NCBI RefSeq assembly: GCF_017104645.1
Contig: NZ_JAAGPF010000034.1
Coordinates: 1 to 38,192 of the forward strand
Source of the DNA: Burkholderia sp. Ac-20379
GTDB lineage: Bacteria; Pseudomonadota; Gammaproteobacteria; Burkholderiales; Burkholderiaceae
Length of the DNA: 38,192 nucleotides
Reading direction: 5' to 3'
The notes beneath the pieces are model-generated. The model was not told where the DNA came from. It saw only the letters and a program-made list of their open reading frames with translations, and did not search any database. This document shows positions 1 through 7,593 of the stretch, one piece after another. Every line of letters begins with the position of its first letter. The stretch's first letter is position 1. A program made the position numbers and the translations under genes.

Positions 1-713
1 CGAAGCCCGCCGCGCCGCGCGTGAACGTGCCGGCGCCGCGTCCGCGTGCCGAACCGCCGGTTCACGCCGTGTCCGCCGATCCGTCCGCGCCGCCGCCGTG
101 GGACGACATGCCGCCCGACGACTACATGCCGATGGCGATGTCGGCCGACGAGCATTTCGGGCCGCCGCCTGACGACGGCTATTTCCCCGTATTCGATAGC
201 GGCCCCGACGACGTGCGCGTCGCGCCGCCGCAGCCGGCGCCCGCGCCGGTCGATGTTCGCCCGCTGCCGCCCGCGATCTCGCTCGACGCGATCGGCTACG
301 ACGGCGAATGGCCGCAACTGGCCGCGAGCCTGCCGCTCAAGGGCGTGGCCTACCAGCTCGCGTTCAACAGCGAATTGACGGCGATCGACGGCGGCACGCT
401 GAAGCTGTCGGTGCCGGTGCCGCAATACGCCGACGCGGCCCAGGTCGCGAAGCTCAAGACCGCGCTGGCCGAGGCGCTCGGCAAGCCTGTCGATGTCGCG
501 GTCGACGTCGGCCCGGCACGCCGTACGGCCGCCGCGCTCGACGCCCGCGAGCGCGCGGCGCGCCAGCGCGACGCCGAGCAGGACATCGGCGCCGATCCGT
601 TCGTCCAGCAACTGATCCGCGATTTCGGTGCGCGGATCGTCGAGGGTTCGATCCGCCCCGTGGCGGCCGATCACAACACCGGTTCGGCCGGCGGCGCACC
701 GACGCTGCACTGA
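1..713 (+). CDS. dnaX: DNA polymerase III subunit gamma/tau, C-terminal part (5' truncated)
   Basis: The window opens inside a coding frame whose first full codon is at 3 and whose TGA stop is at 711-713. About 236 C-terminal residues are visible. The first 90 are a Pro/Ala/Asp-rich linker (PPPWDDMPPDDYMP and similar). A compact domain follows (around GEWPQLAASLPLKGVAYQLA and LKTALAEALGKPVDVAVDVG), then RDFGARIVEGSIRP near the end. This matches the tau-specific C-terminus of DnaX, which contacts the alpha polymerase subunit and DnaB in the replisome. The ATPase core lies outside the window, so the call rests on the tail and on the adjoining ybaB-recR pair, which is the standard order dnaX-ybaB-recR. 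Whether a frameshift product (gamma) is made cannot be judged from this fragment. Confidence 0.88.
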   Translation, partial: KPAAPRVNVPAPRPRAEPPVHAVSADPSAPPPWDDMPPDDYMPMAMSADEHFGPPPDDGYFPVFDSGPDDVRVAPPQPAPAPVDVRPLPPAISLDAIGYDGEWPQLAASLPLKGVAYQLAFNSELTAIDGGTLKLSVPVPQYADAAQVAKLKTALAEALGKPVDVAVDVGPARRTAAALDARERAARQRDAEQDIGADPFVQQLIRDFGARIVEGSIRPVAADHNTGSAGGAPTLH

Positions 714-749
714 GCGCGGCACGCCCCCGTCCCATTCCCTAATCCCGGA

Positions 750-772
750 ACCGGCGCTAAGATCGCGCCGGT
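750..772. repeat. Inverted repeat between dnaX and ybaB
   Basis: ACCGGCGC at 750-757 is the perfect reverse complement of GCGCCGGT at 765-772, leaving a 7-nt centre (TAAGATC). There is no T-run after it, so it is not a standard terminator. The centre contains TAAGAT (758-763), which resembles a -10 element placed about 37 nt before the ybaB start, so the dyad could be an operator as well as a hairpin. Confidence 0.5.
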
Positions 773-799
773 CTCACACGAACACCAAGGAGCACGTCC

Positions 800-1126
800 A
801 TGATGAAAGGCCAACTCGCCGGGCTGATGAAGCAGGCTCAGCAAATGCAGGAAAACATGAAGAAGATGCAGGAGCAGCTCGCCCTCATCGAAGTCGAAGG
901 CCAGTCGGGCGCCGGGCTCGTCAAGGTCACGATGACCTGCAAGAACGAAGTGCGCCGCGTGGCGATCGACCCGAGCCTGCTCGCGGACGACAAGGACATG
1001 CTCGAAGACCTCGTGGCCGCGGCGTTCAACGATGCCGTGCGCAAGGCCGAAGCCACCTCGCAGGAAAAGATGGGCGGCATGACCTCGGGCCTGCCGTTGC
1101 CGCCGGGCTTCAAGCTGCCGTTCTAA
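800..1126 (+). CDS. ybaB: YbaB/EbfC family nucleoid-associated protein
   Basis: This small DNA-binding protein (108 aa, the usual family size) forms dimers that coat DNA and is associated with recombination and repair. The N-terminus is a Met/Gln/Lys-rich helix ([19 protein letters not shown]). A beta segment follows ([20 protein letters not shown]) and then the conserved helix [17 protein letters not shown]. The tail [12 protein letters not shown] is typical. ATG at 800 is followed directly by a second ATG at 803; AAGGAG at 787-792 gives good spacing to the first. It lies between dnaX and recR, which is the usual order in proteobacteria and suggests co-expression with recR 28 nt downstream. 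The family is unmistakable, although its exact cellular role is poorly defined. Confidence 0.95.
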   Translation: MMKGQLAGLMKQAQQMQENMKKMQEQLALIEVEGQSGAGLVKVTMTCKNEVRRVAIDPSLLADDKDMLEDLVAAAFNDAVRKAEATSQEKMGGMTSGLPLPPGFKLPF

Positions 1127-1154
1127 AGCAGTTCCTCTCGCACACCGGTATCGC

Positions 1155-1751
1155 ATGAAACAGCCGTCCGCCCTGTCCGCCCTTGTCGAAGCACTGCGCG
1201 TGCTGCCCGGCGTCGGGCCGAAATCCGCGCAACGGATGGCCTACCACCTGATGCAGCACGATCGGGACGGCGCCGAGAAGCTCGGGCGGTCGCTGCTGTT
1301 CGCGACCGAGCACCTGCAGCACTGCGAGAAGTGCAACACGTTCACCGAGGCGCGCATCTGCGAAGTCTGCAGCGATACCGAGCGCGATCCGAGCCTGCTG
1401 TGCGTCGTCGAAACGCCGGCCGACCAGATCATGCTCGAGCAGACGCTGACTTATCGCGGCCTCTATTTCGTGCTGATGGGACGGCTGAGCCCGCTCGACG
1501 GCATCGGTCCGAAGGAAATCCATTTCGACCGGCTCGTGAAGCGCGCATCGGATGGCGTCGTCAAGGAAGTCGTGCTCGCGACCAACTTCACGAACGAGGG
1601 CGAGGCCACCGCCCATTACCTCGGGCAAACCTTGAAGGCGCGCGGCCTGTCCGTCACGCGGCTCGCGCGCGGCGTGCCGGTGGGCGGCGAACTCGAATAC
1701 GTCGACGCGGGCACCATCGCCCGCGCGATGCTCGACCGCCGCACCCTGTAA
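1155..1751 (+). CDS. recR: Recombination mediator protein RecR
   Basis: RecR works with RecO, and in some species RecF, to load RecA onto SSB-coated gaps. At 198 aa it has the normal length. A helix-hairpin-helix segment ([20 protein letters not shown], residues 15-34) comes first. A four-cysteine zinc site follows at C57, C60, C69 and C72. The Toprim domain covers roughly 80-175 (VVETPAD, then [16 protein letters not shown]). The C-terminal Walker-B-like segment [19 protein letters not shown] is intact. The ATG at 1155 lies 28 nt after ybaB with no terminator between them, so the two are probably co-transcribed. No abnormal features were seen. Confidence 0.97.
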   Translation: MKQPSALSALVEALRVLPGVGPKSAQRMAYHLMQHDRDGAEKLGRSLLFATEHLQHCEKCNTFTEARICEVCSDTERDPSLLCVVETPADQIMLEQTLTYRGLYFVLMGRLSPLDGIGPKEIHFDRLVKRASDGVVKEVVLATNFTNEGEATAHYLGQTLKARGLSVTRLARGVPVGGELEYVDAGTIARAMLDRRTL

Positions 1752-1799
1752 CGCGGCGCCGGCCATCCGGCCGCGCGCCGTTCCGGAGAATCCACACAG

Positions 1800-3005
1800 A
1801 TGAGCGCAACGCCAGGCCCGCTCGCGGGCGTCAAGGTGCTCGAATTCGGCACGCTGATCGCGGGGCCGTTCGCGGCACGCCTGTTCGCCGAATTCGGCGC
1901 GGAAGTGATCAAGATCGAGGATCCGAACGGCGGCGACCCGCTGCGCAAATGGCGCAAGCTCTACCCGGAGGCGGGCGGCACGTCGCTCTGGTGGGCCGTG
2001 CAGGCGCGCAACAAGAAGTCGGTCACGCTCAATCTCAAGACGGACGAGGGGCGGCGGATCGCGCAGCAGCTTGCTGCCGAGGCCGATATCGTCGTCGAGA
2101 ATTTCCGCCCGGGCCTGCTCGAAAAGCTCGGCCTCGGCTACGACGTGCTCTCGGCGAACAACCCGGGCCTCGTCATGGTGCGGCTGTCCGGCTATGGGCA
2201 GACCGGCCCGTATCGCGATCGTCCCGGCTTCGGCGCGATCGCCGAATCGATGGGCGGCCTGCGCCATATCACCGGCTATCCCGAGTTGCCGCCGCCGCGC
2301 ATCGGCATTTCGATCGGCGATTCGATCGCGGCGCTGCATGGCGTGATCGGCGCGATGATGGCGCTGCATCACCGCAACATGAACGGCGGCAAGGGGCAGG
2401 TGGTCGATGTCGCGCTCTACGAGGCCGTGTTCAACATGATGGAAAGCGTGGTGCCCGAGTACGGCGTCTACGGCATGGTGCGCGAGCGCACCGGCGCGTC
2501 GTTGCCGGGCATCGTGCCGTCCAACACCTACGCCTGCGTCGACGGCAGCATCGTGATCGGCGGCAACAGCGATCCGATCTTCAAGCGCCTCATGAAGGCG
2601 ATCGAGCGTGCCGATCTGGCCGACGATCCGGCGCTCGCGCACAACGACGGCCGCGTGCCGCGCACGCGCGAGATCGACGACGCGATCGCCGCGTGGCTCG
2701 CGCCGCGCACCATCGACGCGGCGCTCGAGGTGCTCAATGCCGCCGATGTGCCGGCCGGCCGCATCTACAGCGCGGCCGACATGTTCGTCGATCCGCAATT
2801 CGTCGCGCGCCAGATGATCCAGCGTTTCCGCCTGCCGGATGGCCAGGAGATTCCGCTGCCGTCGGTCACGCCGAAACTGTCGGATACGCCGGGCGATACG
2901 CGCTGGCTCGGGCCGGCGCTCGGCGAGCATACCGACGCCGTGCTCGGCGAACTCGGCTACGACGCCGCGGCGATCGCGGCGCTGCGCGAAAAACACGTGA
3001 TCTGA
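1800..3005 (+). CDS. CaiB/BaiF class III CoA-transferase
   Basis: This is a 401-aa family III CoA-transferase, which moves CoA between carboxylic acids through an aspartyl-CoA thioester. The N-terminal Rossmann-like part starts [31 protein letters not shown]. Further conserved blocks are [34 protein letters not shown] and [17 protein letters not shown]174 in [10 protein letters not shown] sits where the catalytic Asp of formyl-CoA transferase lies. The C-terminus includes [17 protein letters not shown]. The substrate cannot be read from sequence. The GGAG at 1785-1788 supports ATG 1800. It begins 48 nt after recR, and I see no functional link with its repair and stationary-phase neighbours. 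The family is certain and the substrate unknown. Confidence 0.93.
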   Translation: MSATPGPLAGVKVLEFGTLIAGPFAARLFAEFGAEVIKIEDPNGGDPLRKWRKLYPEAGGTSLWWAVQARNKKSVTLNLKTDEGRRIAQQLAAEADIVVENFRPGLLEKLGLGYDVLSANNPGLVMVRLSGYGQTGPYRDRPGFGAIAESMGGLRHITGYPELPPPRIGISIGDSIAALHGVIGAMMALHHRNMNGGKGQVVDVALYEAVFNMMESVVPEYGVYGMVRERTGASLPGIVPSNTYACVDGSIVIGGNSDPIFKRLMKAIERADLADDPALAHNDGRVPRTREIDDAIAAWLAPRTIDAALEVLNAADVPAGRIYSAADMFVDPQFVARQMIQRFRLPDGQEIPLPSVTPKLSDTPGDTRWLGPALGEHTDAVLGELGYDAAAIAALREKHVI

Positions 3006-3088
3006 CGCCGCGCGGCGGCGCGCCGGCAATCGTCCGGGATTGGCTGGAAGGGGGCCGGACTGTCGTTCGCGCGCCATGTTTCCTCGGT

Positions 3089-3100
3089 TACAATCGCCGG
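3089..3100 (+). promoter_or_regulatory. Candidate surE promoter -10 element directly before the start codon
   Basis: TACAAT at 3089-3094 matches the -10 consensus in five of six positions and is followed by only six bases (CGCCGG) before the surE ATG at 3101. The expected transcription start would therefore fall on or next to the ATG. No Shine-Dalgarno-like purine run lies in 3075-3100. The best -35 at 17-bp spacing (TTCGCG, 3066-3071) is weak. This is a prediction only. Confidence 0.45.
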
Positions 3101-3862
3101 ATGCGAATCCTACTCAGCAACGACGACGGTTATCTGGCGCCCGGCCTGGCCGCGCTCTACGAAGCGCTGCGTCCGTTCGCCGACGTGACCGTGATGGCGC
3201 CGGAGCAGAACTGCAGCGGGGCATCGAATTCTCTGACGCTGTCGCGGCCGCTGTCGCTGCATCGCTCGGCCACCACCGGGTTTCATTACGTGAACGGCAC
3301 GCCGACCGATTCCGTTCACCTCGCCCTGACGGGCATGCTCGACGGCCGGCCCGATCTCGTCGTGTCGGGCATCAACAACGGTCAGAACATGGGCGACGAC
3401 ACGCTCTATTCGGGCACCGTCGCCGCGGCCACCGAAGGCATCATGTTCGGCGTCCCGGCCATTGCGTTCTCGCTGGTCGACAGGGATTGGGTGGAGCTCG
3501 AATCGGCCGCGCGCGTGGCCGCCGACATCGTCCGGCATTTCGTCGAGACGCCGATGCCGGGCCAGCCTTTTCTGAACGTCAATATCCCAAATTTACCGTA
3601 CGACCAGATCAAGGGCTGGCAGGCCACGCGGCTCGGCAAGCGTCACCCGTCGCAGCCGGTGATCCGCCAGAGCAACCCGCGCGGCGAGCCGATCTACTGG
3701 ATCGGCTCGACGGGCGCCGCGCTCGACGCGAGCGAGGGCACCGATTTCCACGCCACGGCGAACGGCTACGTGTCGATCACGCCGTTGCAGCTCGATCTCA
3801 CCGACATGCAGAAACTGGCGGCGACGCGCGATTGGGCGCGTTCGCGGAGCGACGTCGCATGA
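3101..3862 (+). CDS. surE: 5'/3'-nucleotidase SurE
   Basis: SurE is a metal-dependent nucleoside monophosphate phosphatase (also acting on exopolyphosphate in E. coli) linked to stationary-phase survival. It has 253 aa, as usual. The start [15 protein letters not shown] carries the metal-binding Asp pair N7-D8-D9. Further conserved segments are [16 protein letters not shown], the [13 protein letters not shown] loop, and [29 protein letters not shown], which holds the conserved Asn and the SGTV element. The ATG at 3101 aligns exactly with family N-termini even though there is no Shine-Dalgarno; an apparent -10 lies just before it. An in-frame open stretch continues far upstream but is antisense or out-of-frame relative to recR and the CoA-transferase and has no family similarity. 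Its stop overlaps the pcm start (ATGA, 3859-3862), giving translational coupling. Confidence 0.97.
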   Translation: MRILLSNDDGYLAPGLAALYEALRPFADVTVMAPEQNCSGASNSLTLSRPLSLHRSATTGFHYVNGTPTDSVHLALTGMLDGRPDLVVSGINNGQNMGDDTLYSGTVAAATEGIMFGVPAIAFSLVDRDWVELESAARVAADIVRHFVETPMPGQPFLNVNIPNLPYDQIKGWQATRLGKRHPSQPVIRQSNPRGEPIYWIGSTGAALDASEGTDFHATANGYVSITPLQLDLTDMQKLAATRDWARSRSDVA

Positions 3863-4758
3863 GCGGCGAGCGCGCCAAGCGGTTTCCGCTTGCGCTCGAG
3901 GATCTGAAGCGGGCGCCGCGCAAGGCGCCGGCCCGCGCGAACGAGCGATCGCATCCTGCGTCTCCGGCCCGCCCAACGCTCGGCGCGTCGGTGGCCGGTT
4001 CGCCGGCGCGGCCGGCCGGCCTGACCCGTGCGGCGCTGCAGGGCAATACCGCGTCGGCCGCGGTCGCGAAGGGCGCGGCCCATGCGGGAAAACCCGCTGT
4101 GGCCGGCGCATTGGCGCTGACCTCGGAACGGGTTCGCGAGCGCATGGTCGAACGCCTGCGTGCGAACGGCATCACCGATACGCGCGTGCTGGCCGCCATG
4201 GCCGCCGTGCCGCGCCATCTGTTCGTCGATCCCGGCCTGGCCGCACAGGCATACGAAGACGCGGCTTTGCCGATCGGCCATCAGCAAACGATTTCGAAGC
4301 CGTCCGTGGTGTCGCGCATGATCGAGCTGGCGCTCGCGGGCCGTTCGCCCGAGCGCGTGCTCGAGATCGGCACCGGCTGCGGTTATCAGGCTGCGGTGTT
4401 GAGTCATCTCGCGCGCGACGTCTATTCGATCGAGCGTGTGAAACCCCTGTTCGAACGCGCGAAACGCAACCTCCGGCCGTTGCGCGTGCCGAACATCCGG
4501 CTGCACTACGGCGACGGCCGCCTCGGTTTGCCCGCGGCCGCGCCGTTCGACGCGATCGTGATCGCGGCGGCCGGGCTGGACGTTCCGCAAGCGCTGCTCG
4601 AGCAACTGACCGTGGGCGGCCGGCTGGTCGCGCCGGTCGGCGCGCAGAGCGGCGATTCGCAAGTGCTGACGCTCGTCGAGCGCGTCGGGCCGACGCAATG
4701 GCGAGAGTCGCGACTTGATCGCGTTTTCTTTGTCCCTTTAAAATCCGGAGTGATTTGA
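3859..4758 (+). CDS. pcm: Protein-L-isoaspartate O-methyltransferase with long N-terminal extension
   Basis: Pcm transfers methyl from SAM to L-isoaspartyl residues, starting their repair in aged proteins. The catalytic part begins near residue 90 ([20 protein letters not shown]) and includes [20 protein letters not shown] (substrate loop), [19 protein letters not shown] (SAM motif I), [10 protein letters not shown], and [20 protein letters not shown]. The tail [11 protein letters not shown] is typical. The protein is 299 aa, against about 208 for E. coli Pcm. The extra 88 residues at the N-terminus are Ala/Pro/Arg-rich with no recognisable domain. The start is set by the ATGA overlap with surE. 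An internal start such as the Met at residue 96 would give an enzyme of normal size. It precedes nlpD and rpoS, the classical surE-pcm-nlpD-rpoS cluster. Confidence 0.95.
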   Translation: MSGERAKRFPLALEDLKRAPRKAPARANERSHPASPARPTLGASVAGSPARPAGLTRAALQGNTASAAVAKGAAHAGKPAVAGALALTSERVRERMVERLRANGITDTRVLAAMAAVPRHLFVDPGLAAQAYEDAALPIGHQQTISKPSVVSRMIELALAGRSPERVLEIGTGCGYQAAVLSHLARDVYSIERVKPLFERAKRNLRPLRVPNIRLHYGDGRLGLPAAAPFDAIVIAAAGLDVPQALLEQLTVGGRLVAPVGAQSGDSQVLTLVERVGPTQWRESRLDRVFFVPLKSGVI

Positions 4759-4763
4759 CACTG

Positions 4764-5675
4764 ATGATTACGTTGCGCGCGATGCAAAACAAACAATCGA
4801 CTATTCCGCTGACATCCGGCCAGCGAATCGGCCAGCGCGCCATCTGTGCAGCCGCACTCCTGCTCGTTGCCGCCTGCGCATCGCGCATGGATCCGGCGCC
4901 CGTGGTGGATCGCTCCGGCGCACTCGGCACGTCGCCCTCGGCGCCGTTGGCCGCCACGCAGCCCGCCGTGCCGCTCGGCCCGCCGCCGCCCGGCTATTAC
5001 CGCGTGAAGCCGGGCGACACGCTGTATCGCATTGCACTCGAAAACGGCCAGAATTACCGCGACATCGCTTCGTGGAACAACCTGTCGAACCCGAATCAGA
5101 TCGAAGTCGATCAACTGCTGCGCGTCGCGCCGCCGAACGGCGCGGTCGCCATGCCGCCGCCGGGCGCGTCGAACGCCCCGGTGCCGCCGCTGTCGAGCGG
5201 CCCGGCGATGCCGCCGATCTACGGCGCGAACGGCGCGCCGGCCGGCAATGCCGTGCCGCCGGCCGGTGCGACGCCGGCGCCGAGCGCGTCGCCGAGCGCC
5301 AGTTCCGGTGCGGTGTCGTTCGCGTGGCCGGTGCACGGCCCGATCCTCAATCAGTTCGACGATTCGAAGAACAAAGGCCTCAATATCGGCGGCACAGCCG
5401 GCACGCCCGTCAAGGCCGCAGCGGACGGCCGCGTGGTTTACGCCGGTAACGGGCTGCGCGGCTACGGCAACCTCATTATCATCAAGCACGATCCGACCTA
5501 TCTCACGGCGTATGCACACAACCGCGCTTTGATGGTAAAAGAGGGGGATTCCGTCACGAAAGGCCAGAAGATCGCCGAGATGGGCAACAGCGATTCCGAC
5601 CGCGTGATGTTGCATTTCGAGGTTCGCCGTCAAGGCAAACCTGTTGATCCGCTGAAGTATCTGCCGCCTCAATAG
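4764..5675 (+). CDS. nlpD: Murein hydrolase activator NlpD (LysM plus degenerate M23 lipoprotein)
   Basis: NlpD is an envelope lipoprotein that activates the amidase AmiC during septum splitting. From ATG 4764 the protein has 303 aa. It has a lipoprotein signal with lipobox LVAAC (C38), a LysM domain around 78-122 (YYRVKPGDTLYRIALENGQN), a Pro/Ala linker, and an M23 domain at about 198-300. The metal site is degenerate: the usual H-x3-D is N203 and N207, and the first His of H-x-H is M282 (VMLHFEV). This fits a non-catalytic activator. A TTG at 4755 would overlap the pcm stop and sit four bases after GGAG (4747-4750); ATG 4782 is another option. It lies directly upstream of rpoS; in enterobacteria a major rpoS promoter lies inside nlpD, but I could not identify one here with confidence. 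Confidence 0.93.
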   Translation: MITLRAMQNKQSTIPLTSGQRIGQRAICAAALLLVAACASRMDPAPVVDRSGALGTSPSAPLAATQPAVPLGPPPPGYYRVKPGDTLYRIALENGQNYRDIASWNNLSNPNQIEVDQLLRVAPPNGAVAMPPPGASNAPVPPLSSGPAMPPIYGANGAPAGNAVPPAGATPAPSASPSASSGAVSFAWPVHGPILNQFDDSKNKGLNIGGTAGTPVKAAADGRVVYAGNGLRGYGNLIIIKHDPTYLTAYAHNRALMVKEGDSVTKGQKIAEMGNSDSDRVMLHFEVRRQGKPVDPLKYLPPQ

Positions 5676-5686
5676 ACGAGACGATC

Positions 5687-6778
5687 ATGCCGAAATCGAA
5701 GCGCCACCAGCCGCAAGCCGAGCCTGAGAAGATCAGTCGTGCCACGCAAGCATCGGTGGGACGGGCTGGCGCTTCGAAGCAGGACGATGACGATGCCGCC
5801 GAGTCGGAACGCGATTACGAAGCGCGCGAAGCCGATTCGGACGACAGCGACGGCGAGCGCGAATCGCGCGGCGGCGAGAGCGCGCCCGAGCCCGACGATT
5901 TCCGCGCGGTCATGCAGGCGGAGCTCACCGCCGACACCATCCAGCATTACCTGAACCGCATCAGCGTCAAGCCGCTGCTGACCGTCGAGGAAGAGCAGCA
6001 TTACTCGCGCCGGGCCAAGGCCGGCGAGTTCGAGGCGCGGCAGGTCATGATCGAGCGCAATCTGCGGCTCGTGGTCAGCATCGCGAAGGGCTATCTGAAT
6101 CGCGGCGTGCCGCTGCTCGATCTGATCGAGGAAGGCAATCTCGGCCTGATGCATGCGATCGAGAAATTCGATCCTACGCGCGGCTTCCGTTTTTCGACCT
6201 ATGCCACCTGGTGGATCCGGCAAAGCATCGAGCGCGCCATCATGAACCAGGCGCGCACCGTGCGGCTGCCGGTGCATGTGATCCGCGAACTGAACCAGGT
6301 GCTGCGCGCCAAGCGCCACCTCGAAAAGAATTCGATGTCGACGGGCGAGGCGGCCGAGCGCCGCGAGGCCAGCATCGACGACATCGCCTACCTGACGGGC
6401 AAGACGGCCGAGGAAGTGACCGACATCCTCGCGCTGAACGAGCACACCGCGTCGCTCGACGCGCCGCTCGACATGGATCCGGCCAGCAGCCTGCTGGATC
6501 TGCTGCCCGACGACCAGGGCCAATCTCCCGACGCCGAAGTGCAGCACCGCGAGCTTGAAACGCTGACGCGCGCGTGGCTGTCGCGGCTGTCCGACAAGCA
6601 CCGCCACGTGATCGAACGGCGTTTCGGCCTCAACAACATCGAACCGGCCACGCTCGAGGAGCTGGCCGACGAGATGGGGCTGACCCGCGAGCGCGTGCGG
6701 CAGATCCAGCAGGAAGCGCTGGTGCGCCTGAAGCGGTTTTTTGCCTCCAATGGCGTTCGCAAGGACGCGGTCCTGTAA
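5687..6778 (+). CDS. rpoS: RNA polymerase sigma factor RpoS (sigma-38)
   Basis: RpoS is the stationary-phase and general stress sigma factor. It has 363 aa, longer than the 330 of E. coli. Region 1.2 is near DTIQHYLNRISVKPLLTVEEE. Region 2 has RNLRLVVSIAKGYLNRGVPL, LDLIEEGNLGLMHAIEKFDP and FSTYATWWIRQSIERAIMNQ (DNA melting and -10 recognition). Region 3 includes VRLPVHVIRELNQVLRAKRH, and region 4 has HRHVIERRFGL and MGLTRERVRQIQQEALVRLK (helix-turn-helix for -35). The first 70 residues are unusually acidic (residues 32-70 rich in Asp, Glu and Ser). The ATG at 5687 is 11 nt after nlpD, consistent with co-transcription. Confidence 0.97.
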   Translation: MPKSKRHQPQAEPEKISRATQASVGRAGASKQDDDDAAESERDYEAREADSDDSDGERESRGGESAPEPDDFRAVMQAELTADTIQHYLNRISVKPLLTVEEEQHYSRRAKAGEFEARQVMIERNLRLVVSIAKGYLNRGVPLLDLIEEGNLGLMHAIEKFDPTRGFRFSTYATWWIRQSIERAIMNQARTVRLPVHVIRELNQVLRAKRHLEKNSMSTGEAAERREASIDDIAYLTGKTAEEVTDILALNEHTASLDAPLDMDPASSLLDLLPDDQGQSPDAEVQHRELETLTRAWLSRLSDKHRHVIERRFGLNNIEPATLEELADEMGLTRERVRQIQQEALVRLKRFFASNGVRKDAVL

Positions 6779-6785
6779 TTCATAG

Positions 6786-7565
6786 ATGACACCGATTCTG
6801 GTTTTTGACATCGAGACGATTCCCGATGTCGACGGCATTCGCCGTCTCGAAGATCTCCCGGCCGACCTCAGCGACGAGGAAGTGGCCGAACATGCGTTCG
6901 AAGCGCGCCGCGAAAAAACGGGCGGCGATTTCCTGCCGCATCACCTGCAACGCGTCGCCGCGATTTCGTGCGTGTTTCGCGACAAGAGCGGTTTTCGCGT
7001 GCGCTCGCTGGGCACTGCCCAGGACGGTGAAGCCGCGCTGATCCAGTCGTTCTACCGGACGATCGAGAAATACACGCCGCAGCTCGTGTCGTGGAACGGC
7101 GGCGGCTTCGATCTGCCCGTGCTCCATTACCGGGCGCTGGTGCATGGCATCGCCGCGCCGCGCTACTGGGATCTGGGCGAGGACGATCGCGAGTTCAAGT
7201 GGAACAACTATCTGTCGCGCTACCACACGCGCCACACCGATCTGATGGATCTGCTCGCGCTCTATCAGCCGCGCGCGGCCGCGCCGCTCGATGCGCTGGC
7301 CAAGCTGTGCGGCTTTCCCGGCAAGCTCGGGATGGACGGCAGCCAGGTGTGGGAGGCGTTCCGCGCGGGCGAGATCGAGGCGATCCGCAGCTATTGCGAA
7401 ACCGACGTCGTGAACACCTATCTGCTCTATTGCCGCTTCCAGTTGATGCGCGGTGGCCTGGCGCCAGCCGAATACGCGGAGGAAGTGCAGCTCGTGAAGG
7501 ACGCGCTCGTGGCCGAACCGGCGCCGCATTGGGCCGAGTACCTGGCGGCGTTCCCGAAGGCCTGA
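6786..7565 (+). CDS. Predicted 3'-5' exonuclease, PolB-like (DNA_pol_B_exo2 family)
   Basis: This 259-aa protein has the three exonuclease motifs of the DEDDy superfamily. They are FDIETIPDVD near the N-terminus (Exo I, metal-binding D and E), LVSWNGGGFDLPVLHYRAL (Exo II Asp), and SYCETDVVNTYLLY (Exo III, Tyr and Asp). The middle segment RHTDLMDLLALYQPR is conserved in the family. It is a stand-alone nuclease domain without a polymerase. The biological substrate is unknown, though the fold implies 3'-5' hydrolysis of DNA or RNA. It begins seven bases after the rpoS stop with no clear Shine-Dalgarno, so translation may be coupled to rpoS. It converges on the minus-strand EEP gene across only 28 bp. 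Confidence 0.9.
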   Translation: MTPILVFDIETIPDVDGIRRLEDLPADLSDEEVAEHAFEARREKTGGDFLPHHLQRVAAISCVFRDKSGFRVRSLGTAQDGEAALIQSFYRTIEKYTPQLVSWNGGGFDLPVLHYRALVHGIAAPRYWDLGEDDREFKWNNYLSRYHTRHTDLMDLLALYQPRAAAPLDALAKLCGFPGKLGMDGSQVWEAFRAGEIEAIRSYCETDVVNTYLLYCRFQLMRGGLAPAEYAEEVQLVKDALVAEPAPHWAEYLAAFPKA

Positions 7566-7593
7566 TCGCGCGCCGGCGCCGGCCGCGTCGCAT

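Noticed and set aside
3006..3017. Palindrome CGCCGCGCGGCG after the CoA-transferase as a terminator
   Set aside because: No T-run follows and GC palindromes of this length are common by chance here.
1110..3077. Long open frame on the minus strand opposite recR and the CoA-transferase
   Set aside because: It is the antisense shadow of conserved genes in high-GC DNA; the product is Arg/His-rich with no family resemblance.
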